A stretch of DNA of 64,000 nucleotides from Bordetella genomosp. 11. GTDB taxonomy: Bacteria > Pseudomonadota > Gammaproteobacteria > Burkholderiales > Burkholderiaceae_B. Under the pieces are notes generated by a model, which was not told where the DNA came from, ran no database searches, and saw nothing but the letters and a program-made list of their open reading frames with translations. Both the position numbers and the translations under genes were made by a program. Below, piece by piece: positions 51,595-59,716 of the stretch; position 1 is the first letter of the stretch, and each line of letters opens with the position of its first letter. Location of the stretch: assembly GCF_002261215.1 (NCBI RefSeq), contig NZ_NEVS01000004.1, positions 3,906,001-3,970,000 of the forward strand. Reading direction: 5' to 3'.

Positions 51595-52404
51595 GTGACT
51601 TCCCAAACTCCCCCCATCGTACTGATTTTCGGCCCCTTCGACCCCACCGGCTCCGACGGGCTGCCCGCCGACGCGGTGACCTGCGCCAGCCTGGGCTGTC
51701 ACGGACTGGCTGCCGTCACCGCACTGACGGTGCAGGACACGGCGGCGGTGGAGGACGTGCAGGCCATCGCGCCGGAGCTCCTGGACGACCAGGCCCGCTG
51801 CCTGCTCGAGGACATGCCGGTGCAAGCCATCAAGGTCGGCGGGCTCTACACCGCCGAAGCGGCCAGCGCCGTGGCGCAAGTGGCCGCCGACTACAGCCAT
51901 GTGCCCCTCGTGCTGCATCTGGGCCACCGCGCGCCCTTGACGGAAGACGCCGTGGAGCAGGAAGACGCCGACGACCTGCTCGCGGCCACGCTCGAACTGG
52001 TGCTGCCCCAGGCTGACGTTGTCGTGGTCGAACATGCGCGGCTGGCCCAATGGCTGATGGATGGCGCCATGGATATCGGCGAAGCCTCTTCGCCGGCCCA
52101 CGCAATGCAGGGGGCCGGCGCGAAATGGGTACTCGTGCTGGGCAGCCCGCTGCGACCGGGCCACTATGCGAACGTGCTGGTGGGACCGAACGGCTCGACC
52201 AGCAATTCCCCCTGGCAGGCGCCCCCGGAACGCAGCAGCGACAGCGGCGGCATGCTGGCCACCGCGCTGACCGCCTACCTTGCACATGGCATGCCCGTGC
52301 CGCAGGCCGTGGAACGCGCCCTGGCGCACGCGGACGCCGGCATCGCGGCAAGTTTCCTGCCCGGCATGGGCCGACGCGTGGCCAACCGGATGCCCGCGCC
52401 ATGA
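51595..52404 (+). CDS. Hydroxymethylpyrimidine/phosphomethylpyrimidine kinase-like protein (ThiD family, degenerate)
   Basis: 269 residues if started at the GTG at 51595 (VTSQTPPIV); a TTG at 51562 would add 11 residues but lies in a hairpin. The fold follows ThiD: LIFGPFDPTGSDGLPADAVT at the substrate end, and a C-terminal glycine loop. In active ThiD the loop is GTGC, with Gly/Cys building the anion hole; here it reads SDSGGMLATALTAYL, so the Cys is Met and the motif is SGGM. The ThiD-like N-terminal block is also altered. It overlaps thiE (ATGA), so a thiamin role is likely, but kinase activity is uncertain. The conserved pairing with thiE argues it is not a dead gene. Confidence 0.82.
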   Translation: MTSQTPPIVLIFGPFDPTGSDGLPADAVTCASLGCHGLAAVTALTVQDTAAVEDVQAIAPELLDDQARCLLEDMPVQAIKVGGLYTAEAASAVAQVAADYSHVPLVLHLGHRAPLTEDAVEQEDADDLLAATLELVLPQADVVVVEHARLAQWLMDGAMDIGEASSPAHAMQGAGAKWVLVLGSPLRPGHYANVLVGPNGSTSNSPWQAPPERSSDSGGMLATALTAYLAHGMPVPQAVERALAHADAGIAASFLPGMGRRVANRMPAP

Positions 52405-53066
52405 CGGCGCTGCGCTTTCCGCGCGGCCTGTATGGCGTCACGCCCGAATGGGACGACACCGACAGGCTGCTGCGCGCCGTCACCCAAGCCGCCGCCGGGG
52501 GCATGCGCTCGCTGCAGCTGCGGCGCAAGGACGTGCCGCCCGCGACACGGCGCGCCCAGGCCGCCGCGCTGGCGCCGCTCTGCCGCGAACTGGGCGTGGT
52601 GTTCCTCGTCAACGACCATTGGGAAGTCGCGCTGGAAGTCGGCGCGGATGGCGTTCACCTGGGCCGCGATGACGGCGACCTGGCCGAGGTACGCGCGCGC
52701 GCGCCAGACCTGATCATCGGCGCTTCCTGCTATGACGATATCGGACGTGCCCGCGACATGCTGCAGGCCGGGGCCGACTACATCGCCTTCGGCGCGGTCT
52801 TTCCTTCTCCGACCAAGCCCGCCGCCGTGCGCGCGCCGCTCGCGCTGTTCGAACAGGCCGCGCAACTGGCGCAATCGCGGCCGGCCCCTCGGCCGGCGGT
52901 GGTGGCCATCGGCGGCATCACGCCGGCCAATGCCGCCATGGTGGCACAGGCTGGCGCCGACGCGGTGGCCGTGATCACAGGGCTGTTCGAAGCATCCAAT
53001 ATCGGCCTGGCCGCCCGCGAATGCGCGCGCCCCTTCCTGCCGCCGCGGCGCGACCCGCCCGCCTGA
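52401..53066 (+). CDS. thiE: Thiamine-phosphate synthase
   Basis: 221 residues; the ATG overlaps the preceding stop. It joins HMP-PP and the thiazole phosphate. Motifs: GMRSLQLRRKDVPPATRRAQ (pyrophosphate/substrate), FLVNDHWEVALEVGADGVHL, LIIGASCYDDIGRARDML, YIAFGAVFPSPTKP and VVAIGGITPANAAMV, in the usual TIM-barrel order. A shortened C-terminus after AVITGLFE is normal. Confidence 0.95.
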   Translation: MTALRFPRGLYGVTPEWDDTDRLLRAVTQAAAGGMRSLQLRRKDVPPATRRAQAAALAPLCRELGVVFLVNDHWEVALEVGADGVHLGRDDGDLAEVRARAPDLIIGASCYDDIGRARDMLQAGADYIAFGAVFPSPTKPAAVRAPLALFEQAAQLAQSRPAPRPAVVAIGGITPANAAMVAQAGADAVAVITGLFEASNIGLAARECARPFLPPRRDPPA

Positions 53067-53141
53067 TCGTTTTCCGTGCCGGCCGCCATGCGGCACCGCG
53101 CCCGCGCGGCCGGCGTTCCAACCCTGACCATGCAAGCGTCC

Positions 53142-54425
53142 ATGTCCAGCAACGCCGAACTTTTCGAACGAGCGAGCCGCAGCATTCCCGGCGGCGTCAA
53201 TTCCCCCGTGCGGGCCTTCCGGTCGGTGGGCGGGACCCCGCGCTTCATCGCGCGCGGCCAAGGCCCTTATGTGTGGGATGCGGAAGGTACCCGCTATGTC
53301 GACTACATCGGTTCCTGGGGCCCGGCCATCCTGGGGCATGCGCATCCGGACGTGGTGCGCGCGGTGCAGGAAGCCGCCGTCAACGGGCTGTCCTTCGGCG
53401 CGCCCACCCAGGCCGAAATCACGCTGGCCGAAACCCTGATCGCGCGCATGCCGTCCATGGAGCAGGTGCGGCTGGTGAGCTCCGGCACGGAAGCCACCAT
53501 GACGGCGATCCGGCTGGCGCGCGGCGCGACGGCTCGCAAGAAAATCATCAAGTTCGAGGGCTGCTACCACGGCCATGCGGATAGCCTGCTGGTCAAGGCC
53601 GGCTCGGGCCTGCTGACCTTCGGCAACCCAACGTCCGCCGGCGTCCCGGCCGAGTTCGTCGAGCACACGCTGGTGCTGGACTATAACGACCTGGAAGGCG
53701 TGCGCGCGGCGTTCACGCAATACGGCCACGACATCGCCTGCATCATCGTCGAGCCGGTCGCCGGCAATATGAACCTGGTCCGCCCGCAGCCCGGTTTTCT
53801 GCAAGGCCTGCGCGATCTGTGCACGCAGCATGGCGCGCTGCTGATCTTCGATGAAGTCATGACGGGGTTCCGCGTCGGTCCGCAGGGCGTGCAGGGCCTG
53901 ACGGGTATCCGGCCGGACCTGACCACACTTGCCAAGGTGATCGGCGGCGGCATGCCGGTGGGCGCCTTCGGCGGCAGCCGCGACATCATGCGCCATATCG
54001 CGCCGCTGGGCGCGGTGTACCAGGCCGGCACGCTGTCGGGCAATCCGGTGGCGGTGGCGGCGGGCCTGGAAACGCTGCGCCTGATCGGCCAGCCGGGCTT
54101 CTACGACGCCCTGGCGGCGGCGACACGGCGGCTGGCCGACGGTCTGAGCGAACGGGCGCGCGCGGCCGGCGTGCCCTTCAGCGCCGATGCGATCGGCGGC
54201 ATGTTCGGCATTTACTTCAGCGAGAAGATCCCGACCACGCTGGCCGAAGTTTCCGCGTGCGACGTCGAAGCCTTCAAACGCTTTTTCCACGCCATGCTGG
54301 AACGCGGCGTGCATTTCGCGCCCTCCGCCTTCGAGGCCGGGTTCGTGTCGGCCGCGCACGACGAGGCGGCGATCCGCCATACGCTGGACGCGGCCGAACA
54401 GGTGTTCGCGTCGATGAAGGGCTGA
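53142..54425 (+). CDS. hemL: Glutamate-1-semialdehyde 2,1-aminomutase
   Basis: 427 residues from the ATG at 53142; an ATG four codons upstream is possible. PLP enzyme making 5-aminolevulinate. Diagnostic: [36 protein letters not shown], the [14 protein letters not shown] segment, [11 protein letters not shown], and the PLP-Lys segment [19 protein letters not shown]. 76 bp after thiE. Betaproteobacteria use this C5 route, consistent with gltX supplying glutamyl-tRNA. Confidence 0.98.
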   Translation: MSSNAELFERASRSIPGGVNSPVRAFRSVGGTPRFIARGQGPYVWDAEGTRYVDYIGSWGPAILGHAHPDVVRAVQEAAVNGLSFGAPTQAEITLAETLIARMPSMEQVRLVSSGTEATMTAIRLARGATARKKIIKFEGCYHGHADSLLVKAGSGLLTFGNPTSAGVPAEFVEHTLVLDYNDLEGVRAAFTQYGHDIACIIVEPVAGNMNLVRPQPGFLQGLRDLCTQHGALLIFDEVMTGFRVGPQGVQGLTGIRPDLTTLAKVIGGGMPVGAFGGSRDIMRHIAPLGAVYQAGTLSGNPVAVAAGLETLRLIGQPGFYDALAAATRRLADGLSERARAAGVPFSADAIGGMFGIYFSEKIPTTLAEVSACDVEAFKRFFHAMLERGVHFAPSAFEAGFVSAAHDEAAIRHTLDAAEQVFASMKG

Positions 54426-54446
54426 GCGCCGTAATCCGGCGAAGCA

Positions 54447-54563
54447 GCCTTCCCGCCGCACGCCCTTCCCGCCGCAACGCCCTTCCCGCGGCGCGCCCGC
54501 CCGCGGGGCGTCGGCCGCCGCCGGGCGATGGGCTCCGCGCCACGCCGCGCGGCCGCGGTCCGC
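54447..54563. repeat. GC-rich imperfect repeats between hemL and ridA-like gene
   Basis: Three imperfect units of about 16 bases based on GCCCTTCCCGCCGCA lie at 54447-54495, followed by very GC-rich DNA to 54563. The region separates convergent hemL and the degradation operon. No T-run terminator is seen. Confidence 0.5.
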
Positions 54564-54968
54564 TCAGGCGGGGATGACGGCGGTGGCCTCGATTTCCACC
54601 CTGGCGCGCGGTTCCACCAGCGCGGCCACCTGCACCGCCGTCATGGCGGGAAAATGGCGGCCGATGATCTCCCGGTAATGCACGCCGATACGCGGATACG
54701 ATGCCACGTATTCGTCGCGGTCGATCACGTACCAGGTCAGGCGCGTGATGTGCTCCGGCCGCCCGCCGCCCTGCTTCAACACCGCCACGATATTGGCCAG
54801 CGCCTGGCGCGTCTGGTCGGCGAAATCGTCGCTGTCGAAGCGCTGTTCTCCGTTCCAGCCGATCTGGCCGCCGATGAAGACCAGGCGGCTGCCCGGCCGC
54901 AGCTCGGCAAGCACACCGTTGGAGTATCCGCGTGGCGGCAGCCAGTCGGGCGGTTGCAGTATCTGCAT
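54564..54968 (-). CDS. RidA family protein (enamine/imine deaminase) of the aromatic-CoA operon
   Basis: 134 residues from the ATG at 54966-54968, with AGGA eight bases upstream; an ATG at 54977 is also possible. RidA hydrolyses enamine or imine intermediates to ketones plus ammonia. Family features: YSNGVLAELRPGSRLVFIGG, QTRQALANIVAVLKQGGGRP, and MTAVQVAALVEPRARVEIEA with the conserved Arg. Position as last gene of a CoA-ligase/monooxygenase operon fits removal of an amino group from an aminobenzoate intermediate. That favours 2-aminobenzoate over salicylate as substrate; this is inference. Confidence 0.88.
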   Translation of the reverse strand: MQILQPPDWLPPRGYSNGVLAELRPGSRLVFIGGQIGWNGEQRFDSDDFADQTRQALANIVAVLKQGGGRPEHITRLTWYVIDRDEYVASYPRIGVHYREIIGRHFPAMTAVQVAALVEPRARVEIEATAVIPA

Positions 54969-54978
54969 AAGGTCCATC

Positions 54979-56661
54979 CTATTGTGATTCGCGCTGCGCC
55001 TGCTGGCGCAGGACGAAGCGTTGCAGTTTTCCGGTCTCGGTACGCGGCAGCGCGTCGACGAAAACGATAGCGCGGGGGTATTTGTAGGGCGCGATCGCCG
55101 CCTTGACGAAGTCCTGCATGGCCGCGGCCAGCCCGGCATCGCCCCGGAAGCCCGGCTTGAGCACGACATAGGCCTTCACGACCTGGCCGCGTTCGTCGTC
55201 GGGCGCCCCGACCACGCCGCATTCCGCCACGGCGGGGTGGCGCAGCAGCGCATCCTCGACTTCCGGCCCGGCGATGTTGTAGCCGGCCGTGACGATCATG
55301 TCGTCGTTGCGCGCCTGGTAGAAGAAATAACCGTCGGCGTCCTGCACGAAGGTATCGCCCGGCAGGTTCCAGCCCGCGCGCACGAATTCGCGCTGGCGCG
55401 GATCGGCCAGGTAGCGGCAGCCGGTCGGCCCCTTGACCGCCAGCTTGCCCGGCTGGCCCGGGGGCACCGGGCGCATGTTTTCGTCCACCACCTGGGCAAT
55501 GTAGCCGGGCACGACGCGGCCGATCGCGCCCCGCCGCACTTCGTTTTCGGGACTGGAGACGAAGACGTGGATCATTTCCGTGCCGCCGATGCCGTCGATC
55601 ATTTCGATGCCGGTGGCCTGCTTCCACAGTTGCCGCGTGGCATCCGGCAGCGCTTCCCCCGCCGATACGCTCTTGCGCAGGGACGACAGGTCGTAGCGCG
55701 CGGCCAGACCGGCCATCTGCCGATAGAAGGTGGGCGCGGTAAACACGATGGTGGCGCGGAAATCCTGCACCAGCTTGAGCAGTCCATCGGGCGTGAGCTT
55801 CTCGGCAAGAACCGCGCAGGCGCCGATGCGCAGCGGAAAGCAAAGCAGTCCGCCCAGTCCGAAGGTGAAGGCCAGCGGCGGCGTCCCGCAGAAGATGTCG
55901 TCGGACGTGGGACGGATGACATGGCGCGGGAACAGATCGCACATCGCCATCACGTCGCGGTGGAAATGCATGCAGCCCTTGGGCTTGCCGGTGGTGCCGC
56001 TGGTGAAGGCGATCAGGCAGACATCGTCTGCGGCCGTGTCGCAGGCGGTGTAGCCATCCGGCTTGGCGCGGGCCAGGGTATCCAGGCTGTCGGGCCCCGC
56101 GTCATTGAAATAGACGATGCGTTGCAGGTCGGGGCAGTGGTATTCGTGGCCGGGTTGCAGGCACGGCAGCGCCTCGTCCTTGAGCCGCACGTCGCACAGC
56201 ATGGCGCTGACGCGCGCCTTGTCGATGATCTGCTTCAGTTCCTTGGCGCGCAGCAGCGGCATGGTCGGTACGGTCACCATGCCGGCCTTGATGGCGCCCA
56301 GCCAGGACGCCGCCATCATGGGATTGTTCGGCCCGCGCAGCAGGACGCGGTTGCCGGGCACCAGGCCCATGTCTTCCACCAGCACGCGCGCGATGCGGTC
56401 GGTCAGCGCCGCCAGTTCGGCGTAGGTCATGGCGGACTGGCCACCGTCGGCCGTCGGCCAGCGCAGCGCGACACGGTCGCCCTGCCCGCGCGCCACGACG
56501 GCATCGACCAGCTCGACGGCGCAGTTCAGCCGCGCCGGATACACGGCATCCGGCCCCTCCAGCAGCAGCTCGGGCCACTCCTGCGACGGCGGCAGATTGT
56601 CCCGGGCAAAGGTGTCGACGTGCGCCGTGCCGCGCGCCGCTCCTTCCAAGGTTTCTTGCAT
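54979..56661 (-). CDS. Benzoate/2-aminobenzoate-CoA ligase-type AMP-dependent synthetase
   Basis: 560 residues. AMP-forming acyl-CoA synthetase: AMP loop IAFTSGTTGKPKGCMHFHRD, IDGIGGTEMIHVFVSSPENE, and the C-terminal hinge plus Lys in ALPRTETGKLQRFVLRQQAQ. Segments such as LFPRHVIRPTSDDIFCGTPP resemble benzoate- and 2-aminobenzoate-CoA ligases. It activates the aromatic acid in the first step of the operon's route. It is 10 bp ahead of the RidA gene and 22 bp after the dehydrogenase. Confidence 0.9.
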   Translation of the reverse strand: MQETLEGAARGTAHVDTFARDNLPPSQEWPELLLEGPDAVYPARLNCAVELVDAVVARGQGDRVALRWPTADGGQSAMTYAELAALTDRIARVLVEDMGLVPGNRVLLRGPNNPMMAASWLGAIKAGMVTVPTMPLLRAKELKQIIDKARVSAMLCDVRLKDEALPCLQPGHEYHCPDLQRIVYFNDAGPDSLDTLARAKPDGYTACDTAADDVCLIAFTSGTTGKPKGCMHFHRDVMAMCDLFPRHVIRPTSDDIFCGTPPLAFTFGLGGLLCFPLRIGACAVLAEKLTPDGLLKLVQDFRATIVFTAPTFYRQMAGLAARYDLSSLRKSVSAGEALPDATRQLWKQATGIEMIDGIGGTEMIHVFVSSPENEVRRGAIGRVVPGYIAQVVDENMRPVPPGQPGKLAVKGPTGCRYLADPRQREFVRAGWNLPGDTFVQDADGYFFYQARNDDMIVTAGYNIAGPEVEDALLRHPAVAECGVVGAPDDERGQVVKAYVVLKPGFRGDAGLAAAMQDFVKAAIAPYKYPRAIVFVDALPRTETGKLQRFVLRQQAQRESQ

Positions 56662-56683
56662 GACGTTCCCCTTGATGCCGGAG

Positions 56684-57871
56684 TCAGGCCCCGGCTTGGC
56701 CGCCCTTGAGCAATGCGCGGGCGATGATAAGTTTCTGTACTTCGGTCGCGCCTTCGTAGATGCGCAGGGCGCGAATTTCGCGATACAGCTTTTCCACCGG
56801 CATGCCGGACACCACGCCGGCGCCGCCGAACATCTGCAGGGCTCGGTCGATCACGGACTGCGCCGATTCGGTGGCCATCATCTTGGCCATCGCGGCCTCG
56901 CGGGTGGTGGGGCGTCCCTGCACGTCGCGCTGCCAGGCGGCGCGATAGGTCAGTAGCGCCGATGCATCGATGGCGGTGGCCATATCGCCCAGCGCGGCCT
57001 GCGTCAGCTGCAGGTCGCCCAGCGCCTGCCCGAACATGCGTCGCGACCGTGCCCGGTCCAGGGCCTCGTCCAGCGCCCGGCGGGCGAAGCCGAGCGCCGC
57101 CGCCGCGACCGAGGCGCGGAATATATCCAGCGTCATCATCGCCAGCTTGAAGCCCTGTCCGGCCTCGCCCAGGCGCTGGGAGACCGGCACGCGGCAGTCC
57201 TCGAAACGCAGCGTCGCCAAAGGATGCGGGGCGATGACCTGGATGCGCTCGGCGATGCGCAATCCCGGCGTGCCGGCGTCGACCACGAAGGCGCTGATGC
57301 CGCGCGCCCCGGGCGCCTCGCCGGTACGCGCGAAGACGCAATAGAAGTCCGCGATACCGCCATTGGATATCCAGGTCTTGGCGCCGTTCAGCACATAGTG
57401 GTCGCCATCGCGCCGCGCTTCGCATGCCATCGCGGCCACATCGGAACCCGCTTCGGCCTCGGACAGCGCGAAGGCCGCGATCGCCTCGCCGCGCGCCACG
57501 CGCGGCAGATAGCGCGCGCGCAGCGCATCCGAGCCGGCCAACGCGATCGCGCCGCTGCCCAGCCCCTGCATGGCAAGGGCGAAATCCGCCAGGCCGTCAT
57601 GGCGCGCCAGGGTTTCGCGCAGGATGCAGACGGCGCGCGAGTCCACCGCGGGCAAGACGCCGCCCCACCCGCCTTGCGGCCCGGCGGGAACGCAATAGCG
57701 CAGCCACCCCGCCTGTCCCAGCCTGCCGACCAGCTCGCGGCAGGCGGCATCGGTGTCGGCGTGGTCGATCCCGGCCAGGGCCGATGCGCACCAGGCCCGC
57801 GCCCGCGCGGCCAGGTCGCGATGCGTATCGTCGAAGAAGGGCCAATCCAGCCAATCGTTTTCTGCGTTCAC
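56684..57871 (-). CDS. Acyl-CoA dehydrogenase
   Basis: 395 residues. FAD enzyme of the standard fold: [60 protein letters not shown], and the catalytic Glu in the [18 protein letters not shown] block. In this operon it should oxidise an alicyclic or ring-opened CoA ester after the monooxygenase/reductase step. Start and stop are closely flanked by operon genes. Confidence 0.93.
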   Translation of the reverse strand: MNAENDWLDWPFFDDTHRDLAARARAWCASALAGIDHADTDAACRELVGRLGQAGWLRYCVPAGPQGGWGGVLPAVDSRAVCILRETLARHDGLADFALAMQGLGSGAIALAGSDALRARYLPRVARGEAIAAFALSEAEAGSDVAAMACEARRDGDHYVLNGAKTWISNGGIADFYCVFARTGEAPGARGISAFVVDAGTPGLRIAERIQVIAPHPLATLRFEDCRVPVSQRLGEAGQGFKLAMMTLDIFRASVAAAALGFARRALDEALDRARSRRMFGQALGDLQLTQAALGDMATAIDASALLTYRAAWQRDVQGRPTTREAAMAKMMATESAQSVIDRALQMFGGAGVVSGMPVEKLYREIRALRIYEGATEVQKLIIARALLKGGQAGA

Positions 57872-57939
57872 GTCGAGTGTCCTTTACGGGGCGATCGCCG
57901 CGCGGCCGCGCCGGTCCCGCGGCGCCGCCACGCCGCGCG

Positions 57940-58839
57940 TCAGTCGCCTTCGAAGCGGGGTTGCCGCTTATCCACGAAGGCTTCGTAGGCGCGGCGGAAA
58001 TCGCGCGTCTGCATGCAGATGGCCTGCGCCTGGGCTTCCGCCTCGATGGCTTCGTCCACCCCCATGTTCCATTCCTGGTGCAGCAATTTTTTCGTCATGC
58101 CATGCGCGAAGGTCGGGCCCGCGGCGAGCCGGCCGGCCAGCTCGCATGCTGCCGGCATCAGGGCATCCGGCTCGTGCAGGGCATTGAAGAAGCCCCACGC
58201 CGCGCCCTCCTGCGCGGTCATGGCCCGGCCCGTGTACAGCAGCTCGGATGCCCTGCCCTGCCCGATCATGCGGGGCAGCAGCGTGCAGGCACCCATATCC
58301 GCCCCGGCCAGGCCCACGCGGGTGAACAGGAAGGCGGTGCGCGCGCGTGGCGTACCCAGCCGCATATCGGCCGCCAGGGCCATCATGGCGCCGGCGCCCG
58401 CGCAAACGCCATCGACCGCCGCGACGATGGGCTGCGGGCAGGCGCGCATGGCCTTGACCAGATCGCCGGTCATGCGCGTGAAGTCCAGCAGTTCCGGCAT
58501 GGCCATGCGGGTGAGCGGGCCGATGATCTCGTGCACGTCCCCGCCCGAACAGAAGTTGCCGCCGGCCCCGGTGACCACCACGACCTTGACGTCGGTTGCG
58601 TACACCAGCGCGCGAAACAGGTCGCGCAGCTCCGCGTAGGAATCGAAGGTCAGGGGATTCTTGCGTTCCGGGCGGTTCAGCGTGATCAGGCCGACCTTGC
58701 CGTCCTCGAGCGCGTCCCAGCGGAAAGTGCGCGGCTGGCTCCCGGCCAGCGGGCGGCGATGATGCGCCATGCCGTGTTCCCCGGCGGGATCGGGCGCTTC
58801 GTTGTGCCGCGGCGCGGCGTTTTGCGGCTTGTCGTTCAC
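57940..58839 (-). CDS. Enoyl-CoA hydratase/isomerase family protein
   Basis: 299 residues from the GTG at 58837-58839, which has AGGAGA eight bases upstream; this fits better than any ATG. After a 40-residue polar leader comes the crotonase domain: [40 protein letters not shown] (oxyanion hole), [20 protein letters not shown] and [20 protein letters not shown]. The last block differs from housekeeping hydratases (PE...G) and recalls crotonases of aminobenzoyl-CoA clusters. It may hydrate or hydrolytically open the ring. Confidence 0.9.
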   Translation of the reverse strand: MNDKPQNAAPRHNEAPDPAGEHGMAHHRRPLAGSQPRTFRWDALEDGKVGLITLNRPERKNPLTFDSYAELRDLFRALVYATDVKVVVVTGAGGNFCSGGDVHEIIGPLTRMAMPELLDFTRMTGDLVKAMRACPQPIVAAVDGVCAGAGAMMALAADMRLGTPRARTAFLFTRVGLAGADMGACTLLPRMIGQGRASELLYTGRAMTAQEGAAWGFFNALHEPDALMPAACELAGRLAAGPTFAHGMTKKLLHQEWNMGVDEAIEAEAQAQAICMQTRDFRRAYEAFVDKRQPRFEGD

Positions 58840-58921
58840 TGTCGTATCTCCTGTCGCTGCGCGCGCGGCCGGCAGGGCGGCGCGCGTTCGCGGGCACGCC
58901 GGGCGCTGCCCGGGCCCGGCG

Positions 58922-59716
58922 CTATCCCACCATGATTTCCCCGCCATCCACGGGGATGGACTGGCCATTGATCGCAGCGGCGCCCGGCTGGCACAGCCAT
59001 GCGACGGCGTGCGCCACTTCCTCCGGCTGCACCAGCCGGCCCTGCGGATTCCGGCGCGCCAACGTTTCGCGCGCGCGCGTTTCGTCCATGCCGGTCTTCG
59101 CCGCGATATTGCGTGCCGCATCGCGCACGATATCGGTATCGGTATAGCCCGGGCAGACCGCATTCACCGTAATCCCCTTGCCTGCCGTTTCCAGCGCCAG
59201 CGCCCGCGTCAGTCCGATGACGCCGTGCTTGGCGGCGCAATAGGCGCTGACATAGGCATACCCCGCAAGCCCGGCCGTGCTGGCCACATTGACGATGCGG
59301 CCCCACCCTTCCTGCAGCATGCCGGGCAGCACCGCCTGGATGCAATGGAAGGGGCCGCTCAGGTTGACCGCCAGCATGCTCTCCCACAGGGCCGCATCGG
59401 TGCGGTCGAAGCGCTCGCTGCGGGCCTGGCCGGCGTTGTTCACCAGGATGCCGATCGGCCCCGATGCGCGGGCCGCGGCGGCGCAAGCCTGTCGCACCGC
59501 GTGCGGATCCGTCACGTCGGCGGCCTGCCAGCGCACGGCGCCGCCGGGCCCGGCCAGCGGCGCCAGCGCGGCCGCCGCCGTTGCCAGCGAGGCCTCGTCG
59601 CGGCCCAGCAGCGTCACGGAAGCACCGTCGCGCAGCAGGCGCTCCGCGATCGCATGGCCGATGCCGCGGCTGCCGCCGGTGACCAGCGCGTGACGGCCAT
59701 CGAGGGGGGCGCTCAT
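58922..59716 (-). CDS. SDR-family 3-hydroxyacyl-CoA dehydrogenase-like oxidoreductase
   Basis: 264 residues; the ATG overlaps the stop of the upstream monooxygenase gene by four bases (ATGA). Classical short-chain dehydrogenase: [30 protein letters not shown], catalytic Ser in IVNVASTAG, Tyr and Lys in [16 protein letters not shown], and PVDGGEIMV near the C-terminus. Likely oxidises a 3-hydroxyacyl-CoA in the pathway. Confidence 0.93.
   Translation of the reverse strand: MSAPLDGRHALVTGGSRGIGHAIAERLLRDGASVTLLGRDEASLATAAAALAPLAGPGGAVRWQAADVTDPHAVRQACAAAARASGPIGILVNNAGQARSERFDRTDAALWESMLAVNLSGPFHCIQAVLPGMLQEGWGRIVNVASTAGLAGYAYVSAYCAAKHGVIGLTRALALETAGKGITVNAVCPGYTDTDIVRDAARNIAAKTGMDETRARETLARRNPQGRLVQPEEVAHAVAWLCQPGAAAINGQSIPVDGGEIMVG

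Noticed and set aside
51450..51600. TPP riboswitch upstream of the thiamin genes
   Set aside because: The conserved CUGAGA and companion thi-box segments are absent; only a simple hairpin is seen.
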